NCBI RefSeq assembly: GCF_900086595.1
Contig: NZ_LT575472.1
Span: forward strand, 272,637-336,636
Length of the DNA stretch: 64,000 bases
Origin: Clostridium nigeriense
GTDB taxonomy: Bacteria > Bacillota > Clostridia > Clostridiales > Clostridiaceae
Reading direction: 5' to 3'
Part shown: positions 17,858 through 26,986 of the stretch, piece after piece
Position numbering within the stretch: the stretch's first letter is position 1
Layout: each line of letters opens with the position of its first letter
Position numbers and translations under genes: made by a program
The notes under the pieces: generated by a model
What the model was told of the DNA's origin: nothing
Database searches by the model: none
Seen by the model: only the letters and a program-made list of their open reading frames with translations

Positions 17858-19681
17858 ATGGAAAGTAAGGTGTTTTGTAAAAATTATTTGGATGAAAACT
17901 CTCCAGGATATGTTGTTGAATATAAAGGTAACTTTAAGGAAGAGATTGATAAGGTTGATTATGCTTGTGGTGATATTATTAATGAAAGACTTGCTGTTAT
18001 ATCAGTTCAAGAAAAGGATATTGATAGATTGAGGATAGACGTGCCGTCCATAATATTTATTGAAGCTAGAGGTGTATATGTTTTACAAGATACATCTCCT
18101 ATAAATGTAGATGCAATAGCTTCAGTAAAGATTAATAACTATCTCAACTTAACTGGAAAAGGGATAATCGTAGGTATGGTGGATACTGGGATTGATTATT
18201 TAAATAAGGAATTTATAAGGGAAGATGGGACTTCTAGAATAATAAGAATTTGGGATCAATCAATACAATCAAATAAAACATCAGAGTTGTATATTGGAAC
18301 AGAATATAATAATGATGAAATAAATAGAGCAATAAAAGTTAGTAAGGAGGGTGGAAACCCTTATGAGATAGTGCCAAGCAGAGATGAAATAGGACACGGG
18401 ACAAGTATGGCAGGAATAATAGGTGCAAGAGGATATAATCATAACATTGAGGGAATTGCTAATGACTGTGAATTTATAATAGTAAAATTGCTACCATCAA
18501 TAAATTATATAAAAATATTAAGAGAAAATAAAGTTCCAGTAGTACCAGCATATAATACATCGGAGGTTTTATCTGCTATAGAATATCTAAGAAGAGCTTC
18601 TTATGAGCTAAGAAAACCAATGATATTATACTTAGGAGTTGGAACACAAGATGGTTCACATGATGGTGCAAACATAACAAGTCGATTTATAACATCTATA
18701 TCAAGAAGAAGAAATATGGTGTTTATAGCGGGAACGGGAAATTCAGGAAATGCAGAGGGACATTCTACTAAATTTTTATCAAATATAGGAGAAGTTAAAT
18801 ATTCAGAATTACTGATTCCTAGGGAAATTAAAAGTTTTAACTTAGAATTATGGATAAAGAAACCTAATAAAATGTCATTAAATATAATATCTCCTAATGG
18901 TGATGAAACTGGGTATATTAGGCCAAATATAGAGTCAAAAGATTTTAGACAGTTTTATTTATTGAATACTAAAGTAGAAATAAGATGCTATGATCCAGAA
19001 AGTTTTACTGGTCATCAGCTGTTTGTAGTAAATTTTATTGATATAAAGCCTGGAATCTGGAATATAAGTTTAAGAGGAGAATATATTACTGATGGAAGAT
19101 ACGATATATGGCTTAAGGATAAATCACTTTTACCAGAGGGAACAAAATTTTTAGATCCCAATCCATATAATACACTTACTATACCTTCTACAGCTGCAAA
19201 TGTAATAACTGTTTCATATTATGATGGAATAACTAAATCAATTATGGCTTCATCCGGAAAAGGTTTTAATGTAAATTGGTTAATAAACCCTGATATTGCT
19301 ACGGAAGGGGTTAATATCTTAACTATTTTAGCAGGAAGTGATTCAGTAACAAAGGTAAGTGGTAGTTCAGCAGCAGCAGCAATAGTTGCAGGTGCCTGTG
19401 CATTACTTTTACAATGGGGAATAGTTGATGGAAATGATGCCTCCCTATACTCCATAAAGTTAAGAAGTTTATTAATATACTCAGCAGATAGAGATGAAAT
19501 ATATGAATATCCTAATGAAGAATTAGGATATGGAAGATTAAATTTAAATGATGTTTTTAGGATTTTATCAGGAAATTATAGAAGCAACATTGGATACTTA
19601 GAGTATAATATAGGAAGCTTATTTATTAGGATTCCAGATGATTTAATTAATGATAGATTGGAGGAACCTTATGGAGAATAA
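17858..19681 (+). CDS. Csp-like subtilisin family (S8) serine protease
   Basis: A 607-residue subtilase of the clostridial spore-germination type (CspA/B/C). It has a prodomain (about 1-90), a catalytic domain beginning NLTGKGIIVGMVDTGIDYLN, and the inserted jelly-roll region (about 310-430) characteristic of Csp proteins. The triad looks intact: D109 in MVDTGID, H180 in GHGTSMAG, S504 in SGSSAAAA, with oxyanion N295 in GTGNSG. Csp proteases in spores activate pro-SleC during germination. No signal peptide, as expected for proteins made inside the forespore. The frame extends to a TTG at 17840, but ATG at 17858 matches the family N-terminus. Its 3' end overlaps the next Csp gene by 11 bases, implying translational coupling. 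Confidence 0.88.
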   Translation: MESKVFCKNYLDENSPGYVVEYKGNFKEEIDKVDYACGDIINERLAVISVQEKDIDRLRIDVPSIIFIEARGVYVLQDTSPINVDAIASVKINNYLNLTGKGIIVGMVDTGIDYLNKEFIREDGTSRIIRIWDQSIQSNKTSELYIGTEYNNDEINRAIKVSKEGGNPYEIVPSRDEIGHGTSMAGIIGARGYNHNIEGIANDCEFIIVKLLPSINYIKILRENKVPVVPAYNTSEVLSAIEYLRRASYELRKPMILYLGVGTQDGSHDGANITSRFITSISRRRNMVFIAGTGNSGNAEGHSTKFLSNIGEVKYSELLIPREIKSFNLELWIKKPNKMSLNIISPNGDETGYIRPNIESKDFRQFYLLNTKVEIRCYDPESFTGHQLFVVNFIDIKPGIWNISLRGEYITDGRYDIWLKDKSLLPEGTKFLDPNPYNTLTIPSTAANVITVSYYDGITKSIMASSGKGFNVNWLINPDIATEGVNILTILAGSDSVTKVSGSSAAAAIVAGACALLLQWGIVDGNDASLYSIKLRSLLIYSADRDEIYEYPNEELGYGRLNLNDVFRILSGNYRSNIGYLEYNIGSLFIRIPDDLINDRLEEPYGE

Positions 19682-21422
19682 TGTTCCAAATAGTAGCTAT
19701 GAGTTTGATAGCAACAAATATGTAAGCTATCTTACAGAGTATATTGGTAGTCTTAGTACAGAGTCTATAGAAACTCCTGATATATTTTTATTTATTGTAA
19801 ATGAGGAATATGCTGCAGTCTATTTAAGAGCAAACTTAATTAAAAATTTTGAAGATACGTTAGAAATAAAAGATTTAATTAATAGTAATTTTAAATCAGA
19901 AGAATTCGAAATTATTTATGTTTTACCTCCGGAGGTCTACACCTTACAACAAATATCAGCTATACAAGCATCAAATGTAAATTTACTACAAACTGAACTA
20001 GCTTTGAATTTAACGGGTAAGGGAGTCGTAGTAGGAATAATAGATACAGGAATAGATTATTTAAATGAAGAATTTAAAGATGCAATTGGTAATACAAGAA
20101 TAAATGAAATATGGGATCAAACAATAGGATTTAGAAAAGAAGATGGTAAGTTGCTTTTAGGAAAGGTATATACTAAGGAGAAAATAGATGAGGCTATAAG
20201 AGTATATAATGAGGGTGGAAATCCATATGAAATAGTCCCTAGTAAAGATGAAATTGGACATGGAACTAATATGGCGGGAATAGTAGGTGCAGCAGGTAAA
20301 AACCCTAACTTGAAAGGGATAGCTCCAGAATGTGAGATTGTCTCAGTTAAATTATTACCATCTGACTTTTTAAGAGACAATTATGGGATAAAAGTACCGG
20401 CATACAGTATAACATCAATATTTTTAGCTATAGAATACTTAAAAAGATATCTTTCAGCAAGTGGGAAACCTGTAGTTATATTATTACCATTAGGAACTAA
20501 CTCGGGAAACCATAGAGGAACTCATATATTAGATAATTATATTGCGTCAGTATCTAGTAATGTTGGTATTGTGGTTGTAACTGGAACTGGAAATGAAGGT
20601 ATAGAGGATACTCATACATCTGGAATTATAAAAAATAAAGGTGAATTTGAATCTATAGAGCTATTAGTGAAAGAAAGACAAAAAGTTATGTATATGGAAA
20701 TTTGGATGAGTTTACCTAATATTATAGAGATAAATGTAATATCTCCCTCAGGAGTCGATACAGGGTATATACCAGCTATATTAAATATAAATAAAAGATA
20801 TTCATTTATATTTGAACAAACAAAGTTATATATATATTATAGTCTTCCAGAAGAATACACTGGGGATCAATTAATAAGATTATATTTTTATGATATTCAG
20901 CCTGGAATTTGGAAGATAAATGTAAAGTTAAAACTTGGGAAAATAGCAGAATATAATGCTTGGTTATTACAAAGAGGATTGACTTTAGCAGGAAATAGAT
21001 TTATATCAAGTAATCAGTATGGAACGGTAACAATACCAGGAGACTCGAAATATACGGTAACAGTAGCAGCCTATAATCAAAATAATAATAATTTATTGTC
21101 CTACTCTGGTGTTGCATTTAGAGATAAGATAATGGATACAATAGACTTTGCTGCCGGAGGATATAATACTATGACTGTGGGAATTAATAATAAGATAGAT
21201 ATAATTAGTGGCACGAGCTTATCGGCAGCTATTGGAGCTGGTGCATGTGTATTACTATTTCAATGGGGAATAATAAATAAAAACTATCCATACATGTATT
21301 CTCAAACCTTAAAGACTTTTCTAAGTAGAGGGGTATATAAAAGATCAGGAGATACCTATCCTAATCCTCAGCTTGGAAATGGGATAATAGATTTTTATAA
21401 AATATTTGAAAATATGAGTTAA
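19671..21422 (+). CDS. Csp-like subtilisin family (S8) serine protease
   Basis: A 583-residue paralogue of the preceding Csp-like protease. Prodomain about 1-105; catalytic domain from NLTGKGVVVGIIDTGIDYLN with D125, H197 in GHGTNMAG and the nucleophile in SGTSLSAAIGAG; the oxyanion Asn lies in TGTGNEG. All three catalytic residues are present, unlike the pseudoprotease CspC and CspA of Clostridioides difficile. GGAGG at 19660-19664 sets the ATG at 19671, within the end of the upstream gene. A strong terminator follows immediately, so the two Csp genes form a two-gene operon, 30 kb away from sleC. Confidence 0.88.
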   Translation: MENNVPNSSYEFDSNKYVSYLTEYIGSLSTESIETPDIFLFIVNEEYAAVYLRANLIKNFEDTLEIKDLINSNFKSEEFEIIYVLPPEVYTLQQISAIQASNVNLLQTELALNLTGKGVVVGIIDTGIDYLNEEFKDAIGNTRINEIWDQTIGFRKEDGKLLLGKVYTKEKIDEAIRVYNEGGNPYEIVPSKDEIGHGTNMAGIVGAAGKNPNLKGIAPECEIVSVKLLPSDFLRDNYGIKVPAYSITSIFLAIEYLKRYLSASGKPVVILLPLGTNSGNHRGTHILDNYIASVSSNVGIVVVTGTGNEGIEDTHTSGIIKNKGEFESIELLVKERQKVMYMEIWMSLPNIIEINVISPSGVDTGYIPAILNINKRYSFIFEQTKLYIYYSLPEEYTGDQLIRLYFYDIQPGIWKINVKLKLGKIAEYNAWLLQRGLTLAGNRFISSNQYGTVTIPGDSKYTVTVAAYNQNNNNLLSYSGVAFRDKIMDTIDFAAGGYNTMTVGINNKIDIISGTSLSAAIGAGACVLLFQWGIINKNYPYMYSQTLKTFLSRGVYKRSGDTYPNPQLGNGIIDFYKIFENMS

Positions 21423-21450
21423 AAAACTGGACAGTTATGTCCAGTTTTTT
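21421..21450. terminator. Bidirectional terminator
   Basis: Thirteen-bp arms (AAAAAACTGGACx and complement) around a short loop with T runs on both strands, between the convergent Csp and YjiH genes; it overlaps the csp stop codon. Confidence 0.9.
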
Positions 21451-21453
21451 ATT

Positions 21454-22815
21454 CTAAAATATTAAATTAGCTATAAGAACTATTACAGGTAAAGTTATTA
21501 TAGTTCTTTCTATAAATATTATTAATAGTTGCTTTAATGATACAGGTATTTTTGATCCAAGTAGAACTCCACCTACTTCAGACATATATATTAATTGAGA
21601 AACCGAAGTACAAGCAACTATAAACTTAGTCATATCACTAGTTATGGTATTTGCAGCTAGAACTGATGGAAGTAACATATCTGCAAATCCAACTACTAAA
21701 GTTTGAGAAGCAGCTACAGCTTCAGGAACTTGAAGTAGCTTTAAATAAGGTATAAAAGGCAAACCTAAAATTTGAAACACTGAAGTATATTCTGCAATTA
21801 TTAGGGCAATAGTAGCAAGTGCCATAACCACAGGTAAAACTCCAAGCCACATATCAAAAACATTTTTTATTCCATCTACAATAAAAATTTTAAAACCAGG
21901 ATTTTTTTCAGCTTTAGATAATGCTTTTTTATATCCCCATGAAAAAGAGTTATATCCAGAAGGAATAGTTTCATCATCCTTTTTTTCTTTATTATTATAA
22001 TAAGTGTTAGGTATATTTTTTAATGGATATATTCGAGGTAAAATTATAGCTGCTACTATTCCAGAAAATGTTACTGTTAAATAAAATGGAATAAATAAAT
22101 TAGATAATCCAACGGTATCTATTACTATTAAGCTAAAAGTTATAGACACTGCTGAAAATGTAGTACTAATTATAGCTGCTTCTCTTTTTGAATAAAATCC
22201 TTCTTCGTATTGTTTATTAGTTAATAGTATGCCTAATGTTCCATCTCCTAACCAAGATGTAATGCAATCTATTGAGGAACGACCAGGTAGAGTAAATACA
22301 GGTCTCATAACCTTAGTAAGGATTGCACCAAAGAACTCTAATAAACCAAAGTTAAGTAATAAGGGTAATAATAATCCTGCAAAAAAGAAAATAGTAAATA
22401 ATATTGTAAGTAAATCATTTAATACAAAAGATCCAGTTGAAGGATTAATTATAGCTTTTGGTCCTATATTAAATAATGAAAAAATACAAAATATAGCGCC
22501 TAGAATTCTTATAATAAACCAAATAGGACTTACGTTAAATAAAGTGTTTAAAAATTCATTTTCTATAATAAATTTAGGTTTAAAAGCTTTAGTAATTATG
22601 CAAAATATTGCAGAAATACAAATAAATAAAGTTATAATAGCTGTTAAGTAGCCTCCTAAAGCATTTGCTAAAAATTTTGACATTAAAGCTACTGGTATAG
22701 TAATATCCCCCTTATATTTAATAGGAATCATAAATAGTATTATTCCTATTATAGAAGGAATAATAAAAGTAAGGGAGGCTTTTAAAGTAACTTCATCTTT
22801 AGTTAATTTTTTCAT
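21454..22815 (-). CDS. YjiH family membrane protein (nucleoside-recognition/GATE domain)
   Basis: A 453-residue integral membrane protein with about ten hydrophobic segments, recognised as the YjiH group by the central gate-like motif RSSIDCITSWLGDGTLGILLTNKQYEEGFYSKREAA and the C-terminal MYMSEVGGVLLGSKIPV-type stretch (here LIYMSEVGG). The nucleoside-recognition domain was named from transport proteins, but the YjiH substrate is not known to me. It is a single gene convergent to the Csp pair, with a good ribosome binding site (AAGGAGA) before ATG at 22815. Confidence 0.8.
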   Translation of the reverse strand: MKKLTKDEVTLKASLTFIIPSIIGIILFMIPIKYKGDITIPVALMSKFLANALGGYLTAIITLFICISAIFCIITKAFKPKFIIENEFLNTLFNVSPIWFIIRILGAIFCIFSLFNIGPKAIINPSTGSFVLNDLLTILFTIFFFAGLLLPLLLNFGLLEFFGAILTKVMRPVFTLPGRSSIDCITSWLGDGTLGILLTNKQYEEGFYSKREAAIISTTFSAVSITFSLIVIDTVGLSNLFIPFYLTVTFSGIVAAIILPRIYPLKNIPNTYYNNKEKKDDETIPSGYNSFSWGYKKALSKAEKNPGFKIFIVDGIKNVFDMWLGVLPVVMALATIALIIAEYTSVFQILGLPFIPYLKLLQVPEAVAASQTLVVGFADMLLPSVLAANTITSDMTKFIVACTSVSQLIYMSEVGGVLLGSKIPVSLKQLLIIFIERTIITLPVIVLIANLIF

Positions 22816-23001
22816 TTCGGTCTCCTTTATATCTAAAAATTAATAATTATACACAGGAATTAATTTTAATACATTTTTAAATTAAAAATCAATAGATTTT
22901 TATGCAAAAACAACTAAATTTTATACAAAAATGGAGTGTTAATATTTTCTTTTAATAAGGATAAACTAAATTCATTAAGTATTTAAAGGAGAATTTTGTT
23001 T

Positions 23002-24075
23002 ATGAATAAAAAAAATGTTATTACATATTTAGTTATTTTTAATTTATTAGTAATATTAATAATCTTATTAAGTAAAATAGTTTTATTAAAAAATTTTATA
23101 AGAGTAATATTTTCTGTTGTGATTATACCAATAATATTTGGAGTATTTTTATTTTATATACTTAAACCACTAAATAATATATTTCTAAAAAGAAAGGTAA
23201 AGAGAAATATTGCAGCCACTTTAACCTTAATCATTTTCTTCTTTGTTGCATCTGGAATAATAAAATACTTTAGTGATTATTTTATAGAGCAATTTATTAA
23301 TGTTAAATCCATACTAATAAATTTGATTGAGCAAAAGGGAGGTATGGATGATATACAGGATATTGTTAAAGAAAATATTTTAAAAAGTGATTATTATAGT
23401 AAATTTTTAGAGGATATACAAAGTTATTTATATTTAATTATTACTAATATAAAAAGATTATTTGATAAAGGAATGCAGATGTTTTCAAATATATTATTAG
23501 TGATTTTAATAGTTTTTTATTTACTTAAGGATGAAGAAGGAATAAAAGAGTTAATAGTAGAATTATTTCCTAGGAAATATAGAAATAAAGGATATGATAT
23601 AGTAGAAGAGGGAGATGAGCTACTATCATCTTACATTATAGGGCAAGCTAAAGTAGCGTTGTCTTTATCAACTATGATGTTTATAGGCTATAAATTTATA
23701 GGTATGACAAGTCCTTTACTTTTATCAGCAGTTACTTTTATATTAGCATTTATACCATTTGTTGGTTTTTTTATATCTCTAATATTGCCTTATATAATTG
23801 CTATAGCTTTAGGTTGGAGCATGATATTAAAATTATCTATATTAGTTTTAATAGCTCAAACCCTTAAAGGGAGAATTGTTGTACCATTAATAATGGGCAA
23901 AACAATGAAGATTCATCCAATTACAGATATTTTCTTAGTAGTAGGTGCTGCATCTCTAGTTGGTCCTATTGGAGCTTTTGTCGTTGTGCCTATTTATTCA
24001 CTAGTAAAAATGATATTTAGACATTTTAATAAAGAAATGGAAGATAAAATAAAAGAATTCAAAGAAGAAGGCTAA
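23002..24075 (+). CDS. AI-2E family transporter
   Basis: A 357-residue membrane protein of the AI-2 exporter (PF01594) superfamily: two to three N-terminal helices, a central cytoplasmic/soluble stretch, then helices with ILAFIPFVGFFISLILPYIIAIALGW and the C-terminal ending VVGAASLVGPIGAFVVVPIYSLVKM that is conserved in the family. Members include TqsA and Na+/H+ antiporters of B. subtilis type, so the cargo is not settled. An in-frame TTG at 22996 lies only 3 bases from the AAAGGAGA, so ATG at 23002 is used. It is followed by a perfect inverted repeat and then proB. Confidence 0.85.
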   Translation: MNKKNVITYLVIFNLLVILIILLSKIVLLKNFIRVIFSVVIIPIIFGVFLFYILKPLNNIFLKRKVKRNIAATLTLIIFFFVASGIIKYFSDYFIEQFINVKSILINLIEQKGGMDDIQDIVKENILKSDYYSKFLEDIQSYLYLIITNIKRLFDKGMQMFSNILLVILIVFYLLKDEEGIKELIVELFPRKYRNKGYDIVEEGDELLSSYIIGQAKVALSLSTMMFIGYKFIGMTSPLLLSAVTFILAFIPFVGFFISLILPYIIAIALGWSMILKLSILVLIAQTLKGRIVVPLIMGKTMKIHPITDIFLVVGAASLVGPIGAFVVVPIYSLVKMIFRHFNKEMEDKIKEFKEEG

Positions 24076-24105
24076 GTATAAAAAGCAGATATTTTTATAA
24101 CGGAT

Positions 24106-24134
24106 AATTGATAATGCATTATGCATTATCAATT
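24106..24134 (+). repeat. Perfect inverted repeat after the AI-2E gene
   Basis: Fourteen-base arms (AATTGATAATGCAT and complement) flank one base. There is no clear T run. The sequence resembles short AT-rich intergenic repeats seen in cluster I clostridia; it may act as a weak terminator. Confidence 0.5.
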
Positions 24135-24221
24135 TTAAGGTTGTTTTATAATGTTTAGGTAGAAAAAATATTATAAAAAAACTATAATTAAATAAATGAA
24201 AATAACGGGGGATTTGTAGGA

Positions 24222-25028
24222 ATGAGCAATAGAAATAAAATAAAAGAAGCTAATAGGATAGTAGTTAAGGTAGGAACTTCTACGTTAACATATGATAATG
24301 GTAAAATAAATTTAACAAGAATTGAAAAATTAACAAGAATACTATCTGATGTTATGAATTCTGGGAAGGAAATTATATTAGTTACTTCAGGAGCAATTGG
24401 TGTTGGAGTATCTAAATTGAAGTTAAAAGAAAAGCCTAAGACTATAAGAGAAAAGCAAGCAGTAGCAGCTGTAGGACAATGTGAATTAATGCATATATAC
24501 AGTAAGTTTTTTGGTGAATATAGTCATACTGTGGGACAAGTGTTATTAACTAGAGATGTAGTAGAGGATGATCATGTTAGGAATAATGTTTGTAATACCT
24601 TTGAGACATTAATAGAGAATGGAATTATACCTATTGTAAATGAAAATGATACAGTTTCAATAGATGAAATAGAGAATATAGTTAGATTCGGAGACAATGA
24701 TAATTTATCAGCAATAGTTTCAAAACTGGTTAAGGCTGATCTTTTAATAATATTATCAGATATAGATGGATTTTATGATTCAGATCCTAGAAAAAATATA
24801 GATTCGAAGCTTATAAGAGAGATAAAAGAAATTACACCAGAACTAGAAGAATGCTGTGGTGGAGCAGGTAGTAATTTGGGTACAGGTGGTATGATAACTA
24901 AGTTAACTGCGGCAAAAACAGCAACAGAATCTGGAGTAGATATGGTATTAGCCAATGGAGAAGATCCAAAGATAATATTAAATATATTAAATGGTGAAGA
25001 AGTAGGAACTTTGTTTCTAAGTTGTTAA
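24222..25028 (+). CDS. proB: Glutamate 5-kinase
   Basis: Catalyses the first step of proline synthesis, ATP-dependent phosphorylation of L-glutamate to glutamyl 5-phosphate. The 268-residue protein consists only of the amino-acid kinase domain (VVKVGTSTL near residue 14, LVTSGAIGVGVSKL, NENDTVS, FGDNDNLSAIV, LLSDIDG-type strand, then GTGGMITKLTAA). It lacks the C-terminal PUA domain of the E. coli enzyme, which is usual for the short clostridial form. It precedes proA by 89 bases, and the product is passed straight to ProA. Confidence 0.95.
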   Translation: MSNRNKIKEANRIVVKVGTSTLTYDNGKINLTRIEKLTRILSDVMNSGKEIILVTSGAIGVGVSKLKLKEKPKTIREKQAVAAVGQCELMHIYSKFFGEYSHTVGQVLLTRDVVEDDHVRNNVCNTFETLIENGIIPIVNENDTVSIDEIENIVRFGDNDNLSAIVSKLVKADLLIILSDIDGFYDSDPRKNIDSKLIREIKEITPELEECCGGAGSNLGTGGMITKLTAAKTATESGVDMVLANGEDPKIILNILNGEEVGTLFLSC

Positions 25029-25104
25029 TCAACTTAGAAATTAAGAATGAAGAGTTAAAAATGAAAAATTGATGGAAAAACTCCTGACGGAGTTTTCAAA
25101 ATAA
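25029..25104 (+). repeat. Interspersed clostridial-type repeat with hairpin between proB and proA
   Basis: Two near-direct units (ATTAAGAATGAA and GTTAAAAATGAA at 25039-25064) precede a hairpin, AAAACTCC / GGAGTTTT (arms 25077-25084 and 25089-25096). The block looks like a small mobile-type intergenic repeat. The hairpin could attenuate proA or stabilise the proB mRNA. Confidence 0.5.
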
Positions 25105-25117
25105 GGAGTGATTAATT

Positions 25118-26362
25118 ATGATTACTATTGAGAATTTAGGTATGAATGCTAAAGAGGCATCTTATGATTTAGGAGTAGCATCTACTACTGAGAAAAATAA
25201 AGCTTTAGAGTTAATGGCAAGTGCTTTATTAAATAAAAAACAAGAAATTATGAATGAAAATAAAAAAGATTTAGATATAGCTATTGAAAAGGGAACATCT
25301 AAGGCTATGTTAGATAGATTGTCTTTAAATGAAGATAGGATAGAAGGGATGGCAAAAGGATTAATGGAGCTTATAGCTTTAGATGATCCTATTGGTGAAG
25401 TTATAGAAATGTGGAAAAGGCCTAATGGAATACAAATTGGAAAGCAAAGAGTTCCAATGGGTGTAATAGGAATAATATATGAAGCTAGACCAAATGTAAC
25501 CTGTGATGCAGCAGGGCTTTGCTTAAAGACTGGAAATGCAGTTATATTAAGAGGTGGAAGTGAAGCAATAAATTCTAATAAAGCTATAGTAAAGGTATTG
25601 AGAGAAGCTTTAAAGGAATCAGGTTTACCAGAGTATTCAATTCAATTAGTTGAAGATACTAGTAGAGAAACAGCTACTAAGATGATGAAACTTAATGAAT
25701 ATATAGATGTTTTAATTCCAAGAGGGGGAGCGGGATTGATACAAGCTGTAGTTAAAAATGCAACAGTACCGGTTATTGAAACTGGAGTTGGTAACTGTCA
25801 TATTTATGTAGATGAAGTTTGTGATTTTGAAATGGCTAAGAATATAATAGTAAATGCAAAAACATCAAGACCAGCAGTATGTAATGCAGCAGAAAAAATG
25901 CTTATTAATGAAAAAATAGCAAAAGACTTTTTACCAATTATCTGTGAAGCTTTAAAAGAAAAAGAAGTTGAGATACGAGGAGACGAAAAAGTTAAAGCTA
26001 TAATAAAAGAGGTTTCTTGTGCTACTGAGGAAGATTGGAGCAAAGAGTATTTAGACTATATAATAGGCGCTAAAGTAGTTAAAGATGTAAATGAAGCTAT
26101 TACACATATAAATAAATATGGATCAGGACATTCAGAAGCAATAATAACAGATAGCTATAAGAATTCACAAAAGTTCTTAAATAAAGTTAATGCAGCTGCT
26201 GTTTATGTTAATGCATCAACAAGATTTACTGATGGAGGAGAGTTTGGCTTTGGTGCAGAAATAGGAATAAGTACTCAAAAGCTACATGCAAGAGGGCCTA
26301 TGGGACTTAAAGAACTTACAACTATTAAATATATAATTTATGGAAGTGGACAAATAAGATAG
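25118..26362 (+). CDS. proA: Gamma-glutamyl phosphate reductase
   Basis: NADPH-dependent reduction of glutamyl 5-phosphate to glutamate 5-semialdehyde, the second step of proline synthesis. The 414-residue length is standard. Family landmarks are [23 protein letters not shown], the GGxE-like RGGSEA, the active-site cysteine in [13 protein letters not shown] near residue 255, and the C-terminal [22 protein letters not shown] at 25118 is preceded by AAGGAGTG. A strong terminator 70 bases downstream closes the proBA unit. Confidence 0.96.
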   Translation: MITIENLGMNAKEASYDLGVASTTEKNKALELMASALLNKKQEIMNENKKDLDIAIEKGTSKAMLDRLSLNEDRIEGMAKGLMELIALDDPIGEVIEMWKRPNGIQIGKQRVPMGVIGIIYEARPNVTCDAAGLCLKTGNAVILRGGSEAINSNKAIVKVLREALKESGLPEYSIQLVEDTSRETATKMMKLNEYIDVLIPRGGAGLIQAVVKNATVPVIETGVGNCHIYVDEVCDFEMAKNIIVNAKTSRPAVCNAAEKMLINEKIAKDFLPIICEALKEKEVEIRGDEKVKAIIKEVSCATEEDWSKEYLDYIIGAKVVKDVNEAITHINKYGSGHSEAIITDSYKNSQKFLNKVNAAAVYVNASTRFTDGGEFGFGAEIGISTQKLHARGPMGLKELTTIKYIIYGSGQIR

Positions 26363-26434
26363 TGTCGTTGCACAAGATATCTATTTAGTAGAAAAGTGTT
26401 CGGGGCATTTAACTGTATTTGAGTTAAGTAGTAT

Positions 26435-26476
26435 AAAAACTCTAATGATACATGACGGTATCATTAGAGTTTTTTT
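26435..26476. terminator. Strong bidirectional terminator
   Basis: Perfect 17-bp arms (26435-26451 and 26458-26474) with T runs on both strands. It ends proBA on the plus strand and the small toxin-associated cassette on the minus strand. Confidence 0.9.
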
Positions 26477-26551
26477 GAATTAAGACATCAAATCTCTTTA
26501 GTTATGCTAATCATCTTTAATACTATTCTTAACTGCATACTTATGTTAAAT

Positions 26552-26719
26552 TTAATTAGGAAATCCTGATTCTTCAGCCCAGTCATTATAATCATTTTCA
26601 AAGCGATCCCAATCAATTTCATTCCCATCATCATAATCACTTGGATCTGGTCCTTCTTCTCTTAAATCCTGTAATTCATCTTCATAATAATCATAATCAT
26701 CATCGTAATAGTAGCTCAT
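26552..26719 (-). CDS. Highly acidic small protein (55 residues), unknown
   Basis: A 55-residue reading frame with a near-ideal GGAGG 8 bases before ATG (26719). The product opens MSYYYDDDYDYYEDELQDL and is dominated by Asp, Glu and Tyr, with almost no basic residues; it ends WAEESGFPN. I recognise no family. It lies downstream of the zinc-finger miniprotein and the MazF-type gene on the same strand, before a shared terminator. Such acidic small proteins can neutralise basic nucleic-acid-binding partners, but that is speculation. A possible promoter lies in the 102-base gap upstream, so it might be expressed separately. Confidence 0.65.
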   Translation of the reverse strand: MSYYYDDDYDYYEDELQDLREEGPDPSDYDDGNEIDWDRFENDYNDWAEESGFPN

Positions 26720-26821
26720 TATCTAACCTCCAAACTCTATATATTTTATAAGGAATTATGCCCATAAATAGCAGTAATAAAAACTGCAACTACTTGTAAT
26801 TAAATTTCTAAACTAACTAAA

Positions 26822-26959
26822 TTAATCATAGTGAATGCCACTTCCTCCGCAGGCAGGACAGGTATAACTACCTGAACCTGCACATTTAGGACAATTATAC
26901 TCTCCTGTGCATTCACAAGAAACTACTCCACTCCCACTACAATAACTACACTTTCTCAT
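26822..26959 (-). CDS. DnaJ-type zinc-finger miniprotein (45 residues)
   Basis: A 45-residue frame behind GAGGAGGT. It is built almost entirely of CxxCxGxG-type repeats: CSYCSGSG at residue 4, a variant CECTGEYN, CPKCAGSG at 23 and CPACGGSG at 34. This is the zinc-binding pattern of the DnaJ central domain, here with no J-domain or client-binding part. The cysteines could bind two zinc ions. Its function is unknown; stand-alone fingers like this may act as scaffolds or chaperone-like adaptors. It starts 27 bases after the MazF-type gene and is very likely co-transcribed with it. Confidence 0.75.
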   Translation of the reverse strand: MRKCSYCSGSGVVSCECTGEYNCPKCAGSGSYTCPACGGSGIHYD

Positions 26960-26986
26960 TGATACTACCTCCTCTTATTTTGCATA

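Noticed and set aside
22229..22651. 140-codon plus-strand frame inside the YjiH gene
   Set aside because: Shadow of a membrane-protein gene on the other strand; no ribosome binding site and no family likeness.
24076..24221. T-box or proline-responsive leader upstream of proB
   Set aside because: No T-box sequence and no specifier loop; only a short inverted repeat is present.
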